Shown here piece by piece: positions 30,615-41,810 of a stretch of 64,000 nucleotides of DNA. Each line of letters opens with the position of its first letter. Within the stretch, counting starts at the first letter, position 1. The position numbers were made by a program, and so were the translations under genes. The notes under the pieces are model-generated. The model was not told the DNA's origin. It searched no databases and saw only the letters and a program-made list of their open reading frames with translations. The stretch is from positions 42,277,691-42,341,690 of the forward strand of contig NC_067198.1 of NCBI RefSeq assembly GCF_000699445.3, read 5' to 3'. This DNA comes from Schistosoma haematobium. Lineage: Eukaryota > Platyhelminthes > Trematoda > Strigeidida > Schistosomatidae.

Positions 30615-31245
30615 GTTATATGTAGGTGAAAAACATTTAACTGATGTATTTTATATAGAAATATATGGAAATATAAATCCCTACATGAAGATGAAGAACA
30701 GTAGGGTTATTCCGACTGATCTGACTTGATTTATTTTGATATAAAGCCTCAGCGAATGTTTACTTTAATGGAGTGTGATTATAATCACTCATCCCTAAAT
30801 GGGGTATTGCATCACATCCATTTTTTTAAAGGTATATAATCCTTTCAGTAAAATGAATAAACACATAAATGACATTCTATTCAATAATTTAAACATTCAT
30901 CTATACTATCTAGAATTTCGTGCTCAAACCATTCAAATAAGTTACATCACCGGTATAATATTCACTATCTATTCCACCCAATAATAATAATAATAATGCA
31001 TCACCAACTCTGCCTTTGTCATTACTAGAAATTCAAGTTTAGTTAATAGGAGAATATAATTTGAACAAAATAACACACCTATTCAGTACACATGATGAAT
31101 GGCATTACAGACTAAATGGTGAGTAACAGTATGTATGTTTTCTAGTAATCGATTTAATTAAATAATTTGAGAAGACAAACGAAAACTACTGATCGGGTTA
31201 TCCATCAAATCACATGAAATTTGATCGACAGGATATAGTCATATT
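30615..31245. other. AT-rich spacer, no gene seen
   Basis: No recognised feature. Confidence 0.4.
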
Positions 31246-31247
31246 GC

Positions 31248-31475
31248 CGAGACTATAATTTATGAATGAATCAATCAGATTTACGATAATAGGTCCTGAA
31301 TTTTGGAGCGAAATTAATTCATTCATTTGGTTAAATAGAGTCAGTTCTTGATGAAAATCTTATATCTAATTCCTAACCCTAACAATCAACTGTAAATACT
31401 AATCCTAATTCTTCACATTGGTTTATAACCCTCATATAGCCGTAGTATATAGGTGGACATTCTCAAGGTGCCTAA
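31248..31475 (-). repeat. Interspersed repeat X, antisense
   Basis: Inverted copy of 19815-20115 (GACTATAATTTATGAATGAA, CCTAACCCTAACAATCAACT). Confidence 0.6.
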
Positions 31476-31479
31476 CTTC

Positions 31480-31990
31480 AACATCATGAAATGAGAAGTC
31501 AAAATATGAACAGATATGGGATAATGTATTTCAAGTGGATCAGAAAAGTGAATAAGACAGAGACAACAATGCAGCGTTAAAAATAAGCCGGAACTAAGTT
31601 AACATCCAATAAAGTAACAAACGAATAAAAAAGTGTATATTTATCAAAAGTTCAACTGTATATTTATGAGTACGTAAAATAAGGCTGCAACAATTGTATA
31701 GAAACCAAAAACGGTATTTACTGACTAAACCTACCTTGATAAGTAACTAAAAAAATATTCCCAATAGACAAGATCTCAAAGGAACCATTTGATATATCAA
31801 GAATGTAATAAGATAAGATGGATTCAGCTATTCAATAGTTGTTCCTATAAGTTTAATGTAAATTATGCTTTGTTTAAATAGATTGATGGTTGAAATGTTG
31901 GTGGCATTTTTAAAAGTATTTCACAAATTAGAAGATAATTGCTTGATTTTAATATCGAATACAATTAGGTATAGTAAATAATTTAGTAGA
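31480..31990. other. AT-rich spacer, no gene seen
   Basis: No recognised feature. Confidence 0.4.
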
Positions 31991-31994
31991 AATT

Positions 31995-32262
31995 ATATTT
32001 GTTTGGAGAAGCGCTGGAAGTGGATAGGACACACATTGAGGAAAGCACCCAATTGCGTCACAAGACTAGCCCTCACATGGAATCCACAAGGTCAAAGGAA
32101 AAGAGGAAGACGGAAGAAGACATTACGCCGGGAAATGGTGATAGACATGAGAAGAATAAACAAGAATTGGATGGAACTAGAAAAGAAGGCCCAGGACTGA
32201 GTGAGTTGGAGAATGCTGGTTGGCGGCTTATGCTCCATTAGGAGTAACAGGCCTTAGAAATA
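31995..32262 (+). pseudogene. RTE-type retrotransposon C-terminal fragment
   Basis: The open frame 32003-32200 encodes [33 protein letters not shown] and LEKKAQD, then a stop before the ..[11 protein letters not shown] segment. Very similar to 22270-22590. 5' truncated. Confidence 0.75.
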
Positions 32263-32514
32263 GAATAGAAAATATTTGTTTGAATAATTTAAATATATTG
32301 AAACATATTTTGAAACAATGGGATTACAAAGCTTGCAAAATAAGATCTTGTCCAACCACATTTGTAAACAATGTATTCACTCCGTTTGTTGTATTAGATG
32401 ACATATCAAGTACGCCATTCCATTGTAAATTGGTTATTATGTTACTTGATTGAACTTCACCAAATGTTTAGTTCTTGGTTGTTATGGAACCAATCTGTAG
32501 CAGTAATTAAATCC

Positions 32515-32830
32515 CCCAAATCAATAGCTTTGTAAATCTTCGATATTTGATGCTGACCACATTAGTTTTAATGGACTCACCTAGCTGAAGGTACTCAGTC
32601 GTGCTTCCTCACCCGATCACGTGTGGGTACTCTGTGCTCAACTTATCCTACGATCGCTAGCCAGTTTAGATCGGTCACTTTTCGATAAATCGATAACCTA
32701 TCAAATATATCTTCGAAGCTATTCACTTCTGACTTCACTGGGTTGACACGTTTTGATTATAGGTTTTACTGATTAAGGTGTTGTCAAACTCCACATACTT
32801 GTGAAATCTTTGAATCTATTTAATTGAAAT
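32515..32830 (+). repeat. Interspersed repeat Y
   Basis: Shares a ~300-bp stretch with 50140-50445 (TTTTAATGGACTCACCT, then GCTGAAGG.ACTC, TGTCAAACTCC or TGCCAAACTTC). No coding capacity seen. Possibly the end of an LTR or leader of an unnamed element. Confidence 0.6.
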
Positions 32831-32834
32831 AATA

Positions 32835-33111
32835 TTGTATATTATTTACTCATATGAACATCAATAATACTTCAATAACCCGTAACATTTCAACTTAAAG
32901 TTGGAAACACTGAATGTAGTCCCGTTAGGTTGATGTGATGTTGAACTTATATGATCATTGTAAGTCTGGAACCAATGAATTTAGAAGCAATAAAATTATC
33001 ATTTTCTAAATTATATTATTACAGTTCAAATTAATGTCCAATTAACTGAACTACTTATATGTGTATATATTAGTTAATTATCCCTTCTCAACTTAAATCA
33101 GAAGTATAAAC
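32835..33111. other. AT-rich spacer, no gene seen
   Basis: No recognised feature. Confidence 0.4.
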
Positions 33112-33366
33112 TGATATTTATTCTCAGAAGAGGGGTTTTGTGGATATTTTAGTAATTTCAATTGTTGCCGGCCCACTGATCTAGTGGTCAAGTGCTTGCG
33201 AGAGAGACCAGTAGGTCCTGGGTTCGAACCCCGAGGGACGGGATCGTGGATGCGCAATACTGAGGAGTTCCATAATAGGACGAAACGGCCGTCCAATGCT
33301 TCCAGGTTTTCCATGGTGGTGGTCTAGCTTCAATTGACTCATGATCTCAACAATTGATATTTATTC
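33112..33366 (+). repeat. SINE-B insertion, inverted tail, perfect 12-bp TSD
   Basis: TGATATTTATTC at 33112-33123 and 33355-33366 flanks the insert 33124-33354. The insert starts with inverted tail (33124-33165), jumps into the tRNA-like part (A box about 33173-33190, B box GGTTCGAACCC at 33221-33231), and carries the hammerhead (33249-33299) and a tail stopping just after CATGATCTCAAC. The ribozyme core (CTGAGGA, GAAAC, GTC) and stem II (GTTC/GGAC with one G-U) are intact; stem I next to the core is weakened (A opposite C). Fresh TSDs suggest a young insertion. Confidence 0.85.
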
Positions 33367-33369
33367 ATT

Positions 33370-34953
33370 CGTACATAAAATATTCCGTTGACAAAACATG
33401 ATAAAACATTTCATGAATAACAAAATAATGTTGCATTTTCAAGGATGGTTTGAAAGCAAATACTATTATATCTTTACTGGGGCTAACTCACAGATCATCA
33501 ATATGATGTAGTTTAGACATAAATTTCGGGAGTAATATAGATACGAAGTAATCCCAATCGTTGACTTTAGTGATACTGAACACTGTTTCTTTCGTAGTTA
33601 CCTTACATAGATCGTTAAATCCAGTTCAACTATGTTTCAGATCCAACCAGTATAGGGTAAACAGTACATCATTTTATTTTCTCATTCGACTAGTTTAAGC
33701 CAAAATGGCTTATTATACTTCACTTGGTGTTATCTGACCACGAGTAATCAACCATGATATTTAAACAGAATTCCTCACACTATTATAATATCGATGCACC
33801 AATAGCGTCAATTAAATCTTCTCAACAGATCGAAATTGTACTATTTCTTGCACAATCTTCAGAAGCCATGAAACAAAAATGAACAACTGGAATATGTATT
33901 GAGCCATTTCCTAAAGATTTGTTATTCCTATTAACTTGATATTATATTCTCCTTAAATTAATGAATTGTCATTTATGATCAATCAGCACAATTTGTTGTT
34001 GTTCCACTCTACGTTGATATGAAATGTAAAGATACATACTTCCGTGAACTTGTATACAAGTTTAGACTATGCATGTGATTATTAAGTGTAATGACTAAAT
34101 TCTATGGGTTATCTTGATCCCAGTTATGTGATTAGTTCTAAGTCTTTTTCTATGTACCTGCCCGTCTATCTTATTTCTCTAGTTTATTAATATTCGAAAT
34201 ACTTAAATTACTGAACATATTTCAGTAGGTTACACTTCCATTCAGATTATACTCGCCTAATATAATTCCAGATTGATTTCATCACATTATCACTGCTTGT
34301 AATTGTAGTACTTGTCATTATAATTAAAGTACGGTTATGAGGTCTAATTCTAGTGTTAAGCAAATACTATCATTACTGCAGTATGGTCTAGTGTCCATTC
34401 GTTCTCATTACACTTCAGTTCTGTACATTATTGATGTACACGTCAGTTAGCTTAATTATATAAATATGCATTCAGTAATACTGTTAAATTCTAATCTATT
34501 TCTCATCGAATTGTTATCAAGTTTAATTTAGTGATAATTATTGTTTGAGATCGCTTAAAGAATATTTTGGGGTCACTTTAAATCTAAATAACAATGCTCT
34601 AGGATGCAATAACTTGGGATAATTAATAAGTATAAGCTCCTGTCATTATTTTCTTACTTTTACGAACTTGAGGATATCAATTTTCTAGACGAAATTTAGT
34701 GGTTGTGAACAATGAATCAAACATTCTAGCAACTTAATCACTGAGAAATGAACAGTATTATGAAAGCAAACAAATTAGAGCTAGTTAAGTTACAAGAAAT
34801 GAAGAGGGTTGGTTTCATGATAGAATCCAAGAGAAACATTTTACGATTGATATTTGTCGATATTCTCTACACTAGTCAGTGTACACTTTTTAGTAGCTTT
34901 ACATTGCATGGACTGAACATTTTAATGAACTCTGTACAGTCATTAAGTTAAAC
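33370..34953. other. AT-rich sequence, no gene seen
   Basis: About 1.6 kb without a credible open frame, RNA gene or known repeat. Confidence 0.45.
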
Positions 34954-35332
34954 AGACTACTTTAAGATGGTGGAGAAGATTTGTAGCTCAGGTGGATGAT
35001 TTTGGTGGAGTTTCGTTCTCTGAGCTGGATGGTTTGGTCGTGGAGCTTTCATCATCACCAATCAGAAAAATCATGCACAAACATAAGAACAAAAATCAAA
35101 ACAATGGGAAACACAACCAAAACAAAGAAGTAAACAACGACAAATTTAAGGTCAATAAGAACCAATCAACGTCGAGATGCACAGAACAAGCTTTGAGACA
35201 CATATGGAGAAATTCAAACACTTCACTCCTATCTGAAGTTTGTGCTGATGATGTCGTTCAGAAGAACGATGAAAGCTCCCCGACCAAACCATCCAGCTCA
35301 GAGAACGAAACTCCACCAAAAGACTACTTTAA
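34954..35332 (+). repeat. tRNA-headed foldback SINE with 12-bp TSD
   Basis: AGACTACTTTAA at 34954-34965 and 35321-35332 flanks the insert (34966-35320). It begins with a tRNA-like A-box segment (TTGTAGCTCAGGTGG, 34981-34995). It holds a 54-bp inverted repeat: 35000-35053 against 35268-35321, with one mismatch. Related fragment inverted at 8262-8345. TSD length points to target-primed retroposition, not cut-and-paste. An open frame across it (34992-35348) is a chance frame over the inverted repeat. Confidence 0.75.
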
Positions 35333-35334
35333 CT

Positions 35335-36580
35335 TGTCTGTACTATAGCCTTTTTCACGTACAACTGAACATTTAATCTAATAACGTACTCGACGTATGT
35401 CTTGAATGTATACACTGCTTCCGCCTGTTTTAAATTCGATCTGCTGATTGGTTGTAACTGAAATAAATCATTTCACGAAGCCTCGTACCTGGCTTTACGA
35501 CACCACGCTGTTAACAATGGTTGATTTAACAGCGGCTTTAACCTGGGAAGACGATCAAAATTAGTCGGGACCTTTCACCTTTGGATTCAAGTTAGATCGT
35601 CGATACGAAAACTCCCTTTGAATTAAATCCTCCTGGTACAATAATATCTGATAAAACCAGTCTCACTAAGGTGATGAGTGAAACTGAACTTGCTGCGGGC
35701 ACTCCTGTTGCGTAACATGATGTCGACAATGTTTCAAAATGGCACTTGGTAGACTAGATGATTTCCCGTGAAACATGAAATTAAATCCTCACTGAGCTCT
35801 TGAAAACCCATGTCTACAGACTAGGCAGGAAGAAAATCGTCCACAGATTTTTAAAGTAAGTATACTTCTCAGTTTTTTGTTTATCTATGTATATGTATCC
35901 TTAATTATGAGATGTTGTGGCTATTAATAGCGTATCCGTGCTAGTAACTAGAACGAGCACAATTATTGGGGTAGCTATCCATAACTCTTCCTATTTGTCA
36001 AGTGATGAATACCAGACGAGCATAAATGGACAACTTGTGGGTTGGACACTATCATGTTATGCTGACTTTCGTTGCTTTAGGCTTATTACGGTTCCAACAG
36101 CTCCGATCAGAATTAATATGTACATATCTAATGTCCGATTTAGGCTGTTGCTGGATGATCCACAAAAAGTTGTGGATGTGTGACCGAGTACCTCGTGAGT
36201 GTTCCTTTCATAATTCTCCTCAAACACTGCAAGTGACTTGGTCAACTTACACCTGTGTCAGATCCATTCTTTATAATTAGCTGACATGCTAAGAAATTAT
36301 TGCTGAGTACATTACCTCCACAACTGATTTTGGGTGTTTTATTAGTGACTATAAACAGATAAATATCACTATGTCCCCAAAGCGTTCACCTTATTTTCAC
36401 TCATCTTCGCAAGCGCCCGTGTCAGAAAATACGTTACAACTACTTTGACTGACTTTAAAAGCACCAAAAGTGTCTTTATGAATCAACTTTTACAAAAACG
36501 ACGGAGCAGAAAGGGGATGTAACCAAACAAGTTTAGACAAATTGGAGAATAAAATGATACAGTTAAAGCAAGATACAGTG
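35335..36580. other. Mixed sequence, no supported gene
   Basis: 35400-35900 is GC-richer. It contains a perfect 9-bp-stem hairpin (CGCTGTTAA/TTAACAGCG, 35506-35534) and a short open stretch around 35615-35717 (DTKTPFELNPPG...), preceded and followed by stops. It could be a remnant of a gag-like or host exon; nothing is decisive. Confidence 0.3.
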
Positions 36581-36584
36581 GAGG

Positions 36585-36703
36585 GACCATAATTTATGGA
36601 CGAACCAATCAGGTCTTGGATTTTGGCGCGAAATTCGTTCATCCGTTTGCCTAAATAGCATTTTGGCATTATAGCTTATGTCAGCTTATGATGAAAAACC
36701 CCA
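36585..36703 (-). repeat. Interspersed repeat X, first half
   Basis: Antisense copy of repeat X (ACCATAATTTATGGACGAAC, GGCGCGAAATTCGTTCATCC). It is interrupted after 36703 by a non-LTR insertion and resumes at 37565. Confidence 0.6.
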
Positions 36704-37553
36704 TTTACTTATTTGAACACATAAATATTGGTACAAGGCGGCACCAGATATATATGCGCCACACAAAACAATGAGAATGGGAAGATAAAAAGAATTTAGG
36801 GTGCGTATAAGAAAAAAAGAGAGAACAATAAGGACTACAGGTTAGTGTATGGAAATGAAATAACAATAATAATAGTGGGGGAAACGGGAAGGTACAACCA
36901 GAAGAATTATTTCAGTTAGGGGAGTTACAAACACTTTTTACGAAGAAAGTAAAAGAAGGTTACAGCACGATAGCCACTGGATTCTATTCTGAGCCATATC
37001 TGATAACGTTCCTAGCCAATGTGTTGCACCATCTCTCGGACCCCAGCCAGGGAGTCATGAACGACCAACAGAAGCCACTCCTTTGCAGCTTTCTTTCATA
37101 CTACGACACCATGTCATACACTGACCACCTCTTCGATTTTTCCAACCAGTCCCAGAGTCGCCAAATAATGCACGACGTGGAATTCTATGGGACGACGTTC
37201 GTAGAACATGTCCAAGCCACCAAAGTCAATGTTTCAGGATGGTGACACCAATTGCATTATCATCTCTGTGCCCGAACACACGATGCCGAACTTCTGCATT
37301 ACTAACATGGTGTTGCCACTGGATGTCAGCAATCCTTCGGAGACAACGATAATCGAACACGGAGTCGTCTGACATCCTCAACTCGGAGAGGCCAGGTTTC
37401 ACAAGCATAGAGCAAAACTGCTCTCACCGACGCGTCGTAGATCCGGCCTTTTACAGCCAGACTAACATCACGAAGGTGCCAAAGGTGGCGCAGATTGGCA
37501 TAAGCCGCTCTGGCTTTCACTATATGTGAATCGATCTCATCATCTCATCTCAA
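36704..37553 (-). mobile_element. Non-LTR retrotransposon insertion, 5' truncated, 11-bp TSD
   Basis: GAAAAACCCCA at 36693-36703 and 37554-37564 flanks 850 bp. The minus strand encodes the end of an RT polyprotein in two main frames: KARAAYANLRHLWHLRDV, VLLYACETWPLRVEDVRRL and then SVFDYRCLRRIADIQWQHHV, AEVRHRVFGHRDDNAIG, and a damaged WLGHVL-like segment. The 3' UTR ends in the TAAA-type tail at 36704 (GTGTTCAAATAAGTAAAT). This ACETW...RCLRRI...VSNAEVR pattern is a distinct RTE-like family from the GWRMLV family. Tails of the same family lie at 6236-6355 and 12390-12572. Insertion hit repeat X. Confidence 0.8.
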
Positions 37554-37564
37554 GAAAAACCCCA

Positions 37565-37625
37565 AATCTAACGTACAAGTGTAAATCCTAGTAAGTAGGT
37601 GGATATTTTAAAGGTCACTTAATTA
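37565..37625 (-). repeat. Interspersed repeat X, second half
   Basis: Continues repeat X after the insertion (TCCTAGTAAGTAGGTGGAT). Confidence 0.5.
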
Positions 37626-37629
37626 TCGT

Positions 37630-38025
37630 TTTAAGGTTGTCCATAAATCAGCCTCACCAATATTATATGTAAAAGACGTTGAATCAATGTTAACTTAACA
37701 CAATCAACTTGAACACCTGACTCTCGAACACACATTCCTATCTCTCTTTTGAAAAACGACAATTATTTATAAATATTAAGTCTGATAGAACGCAACATTG
37801 AATTATTTTGTTTTTTAGGATATCTACAAAAGTAATCGGCGATATAACCGGGCAAATTACAAGTATTTTATGTAAACATTCAAAAGAAATAAATTCCAAA
37901 TTAGAATTCATTATCAACAAAATGAAAAATAACATATAAAATAAACATACAAGTATTGTTAAAACCAAATATAATTTACAAAATACTTAAACAGTATTAT
38001 GGGTTGATATCTATTAAGTTTTCGT
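37630..38025 (-). other. Region downstream of EMC10, presumed 3' UTR
   Basis: AT-rich; no clear AATAAA on the minus strand close to the stop codon. No other gene. Confidence 0.35.
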
Positions 38026-41000
38026 CTACTGTTGATTACCACCCCCAATATTTCCTCCAGCTGCATTAGGATCTTGCATACTGGAGAACAGGATGAATAA
38101 GAAAACTGCTGGAATAATGTAGGTCCACTGGAATCAATGAGAAAAATAGGAAGTATTGCAAATTAATTACTAATCAATCATTTAACTGGATGAAAAAAAT
38201 GAAGCTTCATTTATCTTGATTCCATTATTAAATTTACAATTATTTTAAACTAAAAGTTCGATGGCATAACTGAGTGTAATCGTTATCAACGAGTAACTAC
38301 TAACGTTTGAATAACATACAGATTACCGAGCTAATGGAGAAGGTCGTTCAGCCTGCAATTTTTTAACATTTATCTCATTTGAAGTGATCTGTGGATTTTT
38401 AGTCATCTTGATCCATACCTTTGATAGTCTGTAGAAAACGGGACACTGAAAAATTACTAATTGATCAGCTATAAGCAACGTAAAATCTGGAAAACATGTT
38501 TACCGGTTCAAATTGTGACACAATATCACAATGATGTGAAATTATCAAGATTATTAACAACAAGGGTTTAAACCCTTGTCACTAAATCTCTTCAATCAGT
38601 TCGGTTAAAGTTTGATTTATAATATGTTTCTAGACTTGAGTATATTCTGCCGGTTTGTAGAAATCTGCCACATTTAGAATTATACTACTGGTATTTCCTC
38701 AGTATTTTGCTAGATCCACTGAATTTCAATTATAAGTCCTAGAGTCTGTGTTGTGGTTGATTTTACTGTCTGATATAGACCTCGTGTAAATAAGCACAGA
38801 TCGTCAAACAAGGTAAAAAATCAACTAGACGTAATAATCTTGGTGTCTACAGTCGATCTAATTCTTAGATCAATTAGTCGAGTCTAAACACTACAACAGC
38901 TGATTCATAGTCAGTGAAATGAAATTCAGACGAAAGGCCAGTGAATCTATATGTTTAAGATAATAAACTCAACGAACTCTTATTTTATAGTGAGGGGGCG
39001 TTTGGAGCAGATAGTGTTAACCAATAAAAGAATGATAAGATGAATTTCAATCATAATGCAGTTAGAGTGATAAAAAGTAAATTGTACGGAAAGTACTTGT
39101 AAATGAACTGAAGTCTGATAGCCCCGATTTAAAGAAACACCGACAGGAATGGCTGACTAAACGAGACATCACATACGATAACAAAAAAATAAAACTTCAA
39201 CGGGTTTTAGGATAACCAAACTTTGGGAACTAATGATGCTGAAACCTGTGTAAACACGTCATTTGGATACAAAGCTTGTATACGGCTTTTGAACATATGT
39301 TTGTAGTCTTAGATTTAATTCTGTGAACCAGAGTGGTCATTGGACGTGTTATGTTCAGCCGATGTAGTCATGACTGAGACGTGTATTATACGTGAACTTG
39401 GAAAAACTATGAAGTTGTCGGGATAAAGCCATATGCTGCATGACAGAAGCAGATCAGCTAAGGGAGCTTATTATTAGTATCTGTCTTTATATGGTTAATT
39501 TAATTGTAAACACCATGAACCCTTAATTTGTGACGCCTTTGGTAGTGAGCACAGGCTTATTGGTTGAGCAACTGTAATTCGTGTTATTTTTTGTGGCTTG
39601 ACTATCGAATTCATATAGAGTCAAACTAAAAAACATCCAAGCACTCATTGCAAGTTGAGATCTTGAAACTTTGTTGCAGGCCACTATAAACAATACCTAC
39701 TATACAGGTGCAAAGCAGAGAAAGTTCAAGAGAGAAACAGTTACCTAGGACGTGTCAAAACGAAGTTTAAATAAGTTGAAATAAGTGAAAGACTAGAAAC
39801 AAAGAAGTCATGTATGACAATGAATTAATTCCACCGAGAGTAACCTAGATAATGAAACATTTTTGAAACAATAAACAGTGAAGGTATTTACTACATCAAA
39901 CCACATTTTCGACTATAATGCTATCTTAGTAACGAAAATCCTTTCGTGTTTAAAAAATGTGAACATTGGATTGGTTTTTGAACTGCTTTAATGTGTGGAC
40001 GCAAGCACCACTAATCACAAAACAAACTTGGCTATCCACTTTCTTATTTCATAGTTTACAATGAGCATCTTAGGATATTCTCAGAAACTTTAGGGATCGG
40101 AACCGAATTGTTTACGTCTGAAGATCTAATTATTCTAATTGGCGGTGACCCACAAGGGTTTCTTGCTAACAAATATAGCACTGGCACTCTATATTGATGA
40201 CTACATGGAGCTAGATCACTAGCACTAAAAATTTCAAAAATTAATATCCGCAATATGGTCTCTTCATTATTACTGGAATAAAATATCCATTTCAATAGAA
40301 GTTACATTTAATGAAAAAAAAACTATCTTTCAACTTTTGGTCAACATTTTAAACGTTTTTCATTATGAGACTTTAATTGATCTCTGGCCTAAACAACAAA
40401 ATGCACAGCTGAGATCCAGTACAATCACTTACCATTGGAGTAGAAACGTTTCGGTCACTACAGTCAGGCTTACCGTTTACTATGATCATGGATTTGATAT
40501 GCAGCACTTAACTTTGTCGGAGCTTACTTTCTAATTCACAGGATAGCAAAACTTTGACAAATTTATACACATGAACAAATGGTTGGACAGGTTGTCTAAC
40601 CCAAGAATCGTGGAGAGTAGATAAAAAAGATCAGAATGACTCTAGTTACAGTGCACCTACAGATAAGATTCTGAACTAGATACGATGACAAGACAGTATG
40701 CAGAAACTATGTGTGACATTCTGTAGAAAAAGTAAAAAGTCTTAGTTCCTTTCGTCTGAAACAAATAACAACGAAAACCGTTAGAGGATCTAGTAACAGA
40801 GGATGTGCTAAAAACATCTCAGGAAATTCGAGTCCATAGGAAGTATAACCACCAAAATACTTACATATTTAGCAAAGAAAGAACGATTGTCACTTTGCTC
40901 AGCACGAGCCATTTCTTCGCGTTGCTTCTCGAGTTTCTCTAGATACTTTGCAGTTTCAGGACTAAAGAGTAAATATTGACATAATCAATACCTTGGTCCT

Positions 41001-41582
41001 AATTTTGGTTTTTGCAATGCTAAACTGATAGATAAATCTGGGAGGTTCATAAAACTCTCAGAAATGTCATATGAGCAATCGTACTTCGGAGTGCTCATAT
41101 GTATTGCAATTGGGTCCCCGGCGTCATTAACGCTAACTGTGAGCTTTAGTCTCATCCTAGAAGCAATAATTTGGCACTTGAACATGCTAGATGAGAAATT
41201 CTGTTACCGAACGAATCGAAGCTTCGATATATTCTTCGTTTTTAGCAGGCATACGAACGCTATACATGTACCCGGCCCTTGCAGACTCCTTGAAAGTTTA
41301 GAAATAGAAAGTACATACCTGCAGCTGCTGTTTTTCATCAGTTGAAAAGACGTGACCGCCGGAAACTAAAGTTAGAACTCCAGATGATGATTTAATCGAA
41401 GTTCCATCCATTTGACTGAAAGCCCCATCTACTAAATATAAACTAAGGTACAGAACCTACTCTCCCTGAACCTATGTTCAAGCGTGTAACCAGAGATATC
41501 TAAAGCCTTTTGAATTTAAAACTAAGTTATTATATCGTACTGAAACTGGCGACAATAAAAACGAAAGTATGAGGATTAACAT
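38026..41582 (-). CDS. EMC10: ER membrane protein complex subunit 10, complete, 7 exons
   Basis: Exons on the minus strand: 41582-41541, 41506-41461, 41431-41319, 41288-41208, 41176-40992, 40961-40865, 38127-38026. All junctions are GT-AG and join in phase to 221 residues. The product starts with a signal peptide (MLILILSFLLSPVSA), then LDISGYTLEHRF, a lumenal beta-rich domain (GVLTLVSGGHVF, GYMYSVRMP, LKLTVSVNDAGD), a conserved PETAKYLEKLEKQ helix and SFFAKY, one transmembrane segment (WTYIIPAVFLFILF, about 189-204) and a Gly/Asn-rich cytosolic end. These match animal EMC10 segment by segment. EMC inserts tail-anchored and multipass proteins into the ER membrane; EMC10 is a lumen-facing subunit. 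Length is somewhat short of the human protein. The first five introns are 34, 29, 30, 31 and 30 nt; the last is 2737 nt. Exon 1 start is the only ATG giving a signal peptide. Confidence 0.9.
38128..40864 (-). other. Large last intron of EMC10
   Basis: 2737 nt, donor TAT|GTAAGT and acceptor ATTCCAG|TGG. Mostly AT-rich without recognised repeats; small open frames inside are chance frames. Confidence 0.8.
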
Positions 41583-41634
41583 TGGGCACGACCTTGAGAA
41601 GATAAATCTCCCACGCAAATTCTATTCTTCAGTA

Positions 41635-41805
41635 AATAGTTCAAGTGGTTCTGGATAGAATGGAAGGCTTCGTTGAATGGGCTTTCGTATCTACAAGCAG
41701 TGGATCACCAAGGCCTCTGTGTATTAGCCTAGGTATATTAAAGGTAAAAAAATGTTGGTGTATCATAGTAAGATGTTGTCATTAGTCTGAAGATGCCACA
41801 TGTGG
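41635..41805 (-). repeat. CR1-like 3' tail, diverged
   Basis: Similar to 41811-42000 and to the end of the element at 54185-54335 (AGCCTAGGTATATTAA, GATCACCAAG, TTCAAGTGGTTCTGG), but older. It begins about 50 bp upstream of the EMC10 start codon. Confidence 0.6.
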
Positions 41806-41810
41806 TTCAA

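Noticed and set aside
35243..35280. Hammerhead-like string CTGATGA ... GATGAAAGC in the tRNA-headed SINE
   Set aside because: The stem II closing pair (10.1-11.1) would be T-T instead of G-C, and no stem III plus cleavage triplet follows; the resemblance comes from a hairpin CGTTC/GAACG.
34992..35348. 118-codon open frame as a protein gene
   Set aside because: It runs through both inverted-repeat arms of a TSD-flanked SINE; low-complexity Asn/Lys middle; no splice or family evidence.
41176..41207. Frameshift in EMC10 near 41200
   Set aside because: A 31-nt GT-AG intron (41207-41177) explains the phase change exactly and restores the conserved segment, so no sequencing error need be assumed.
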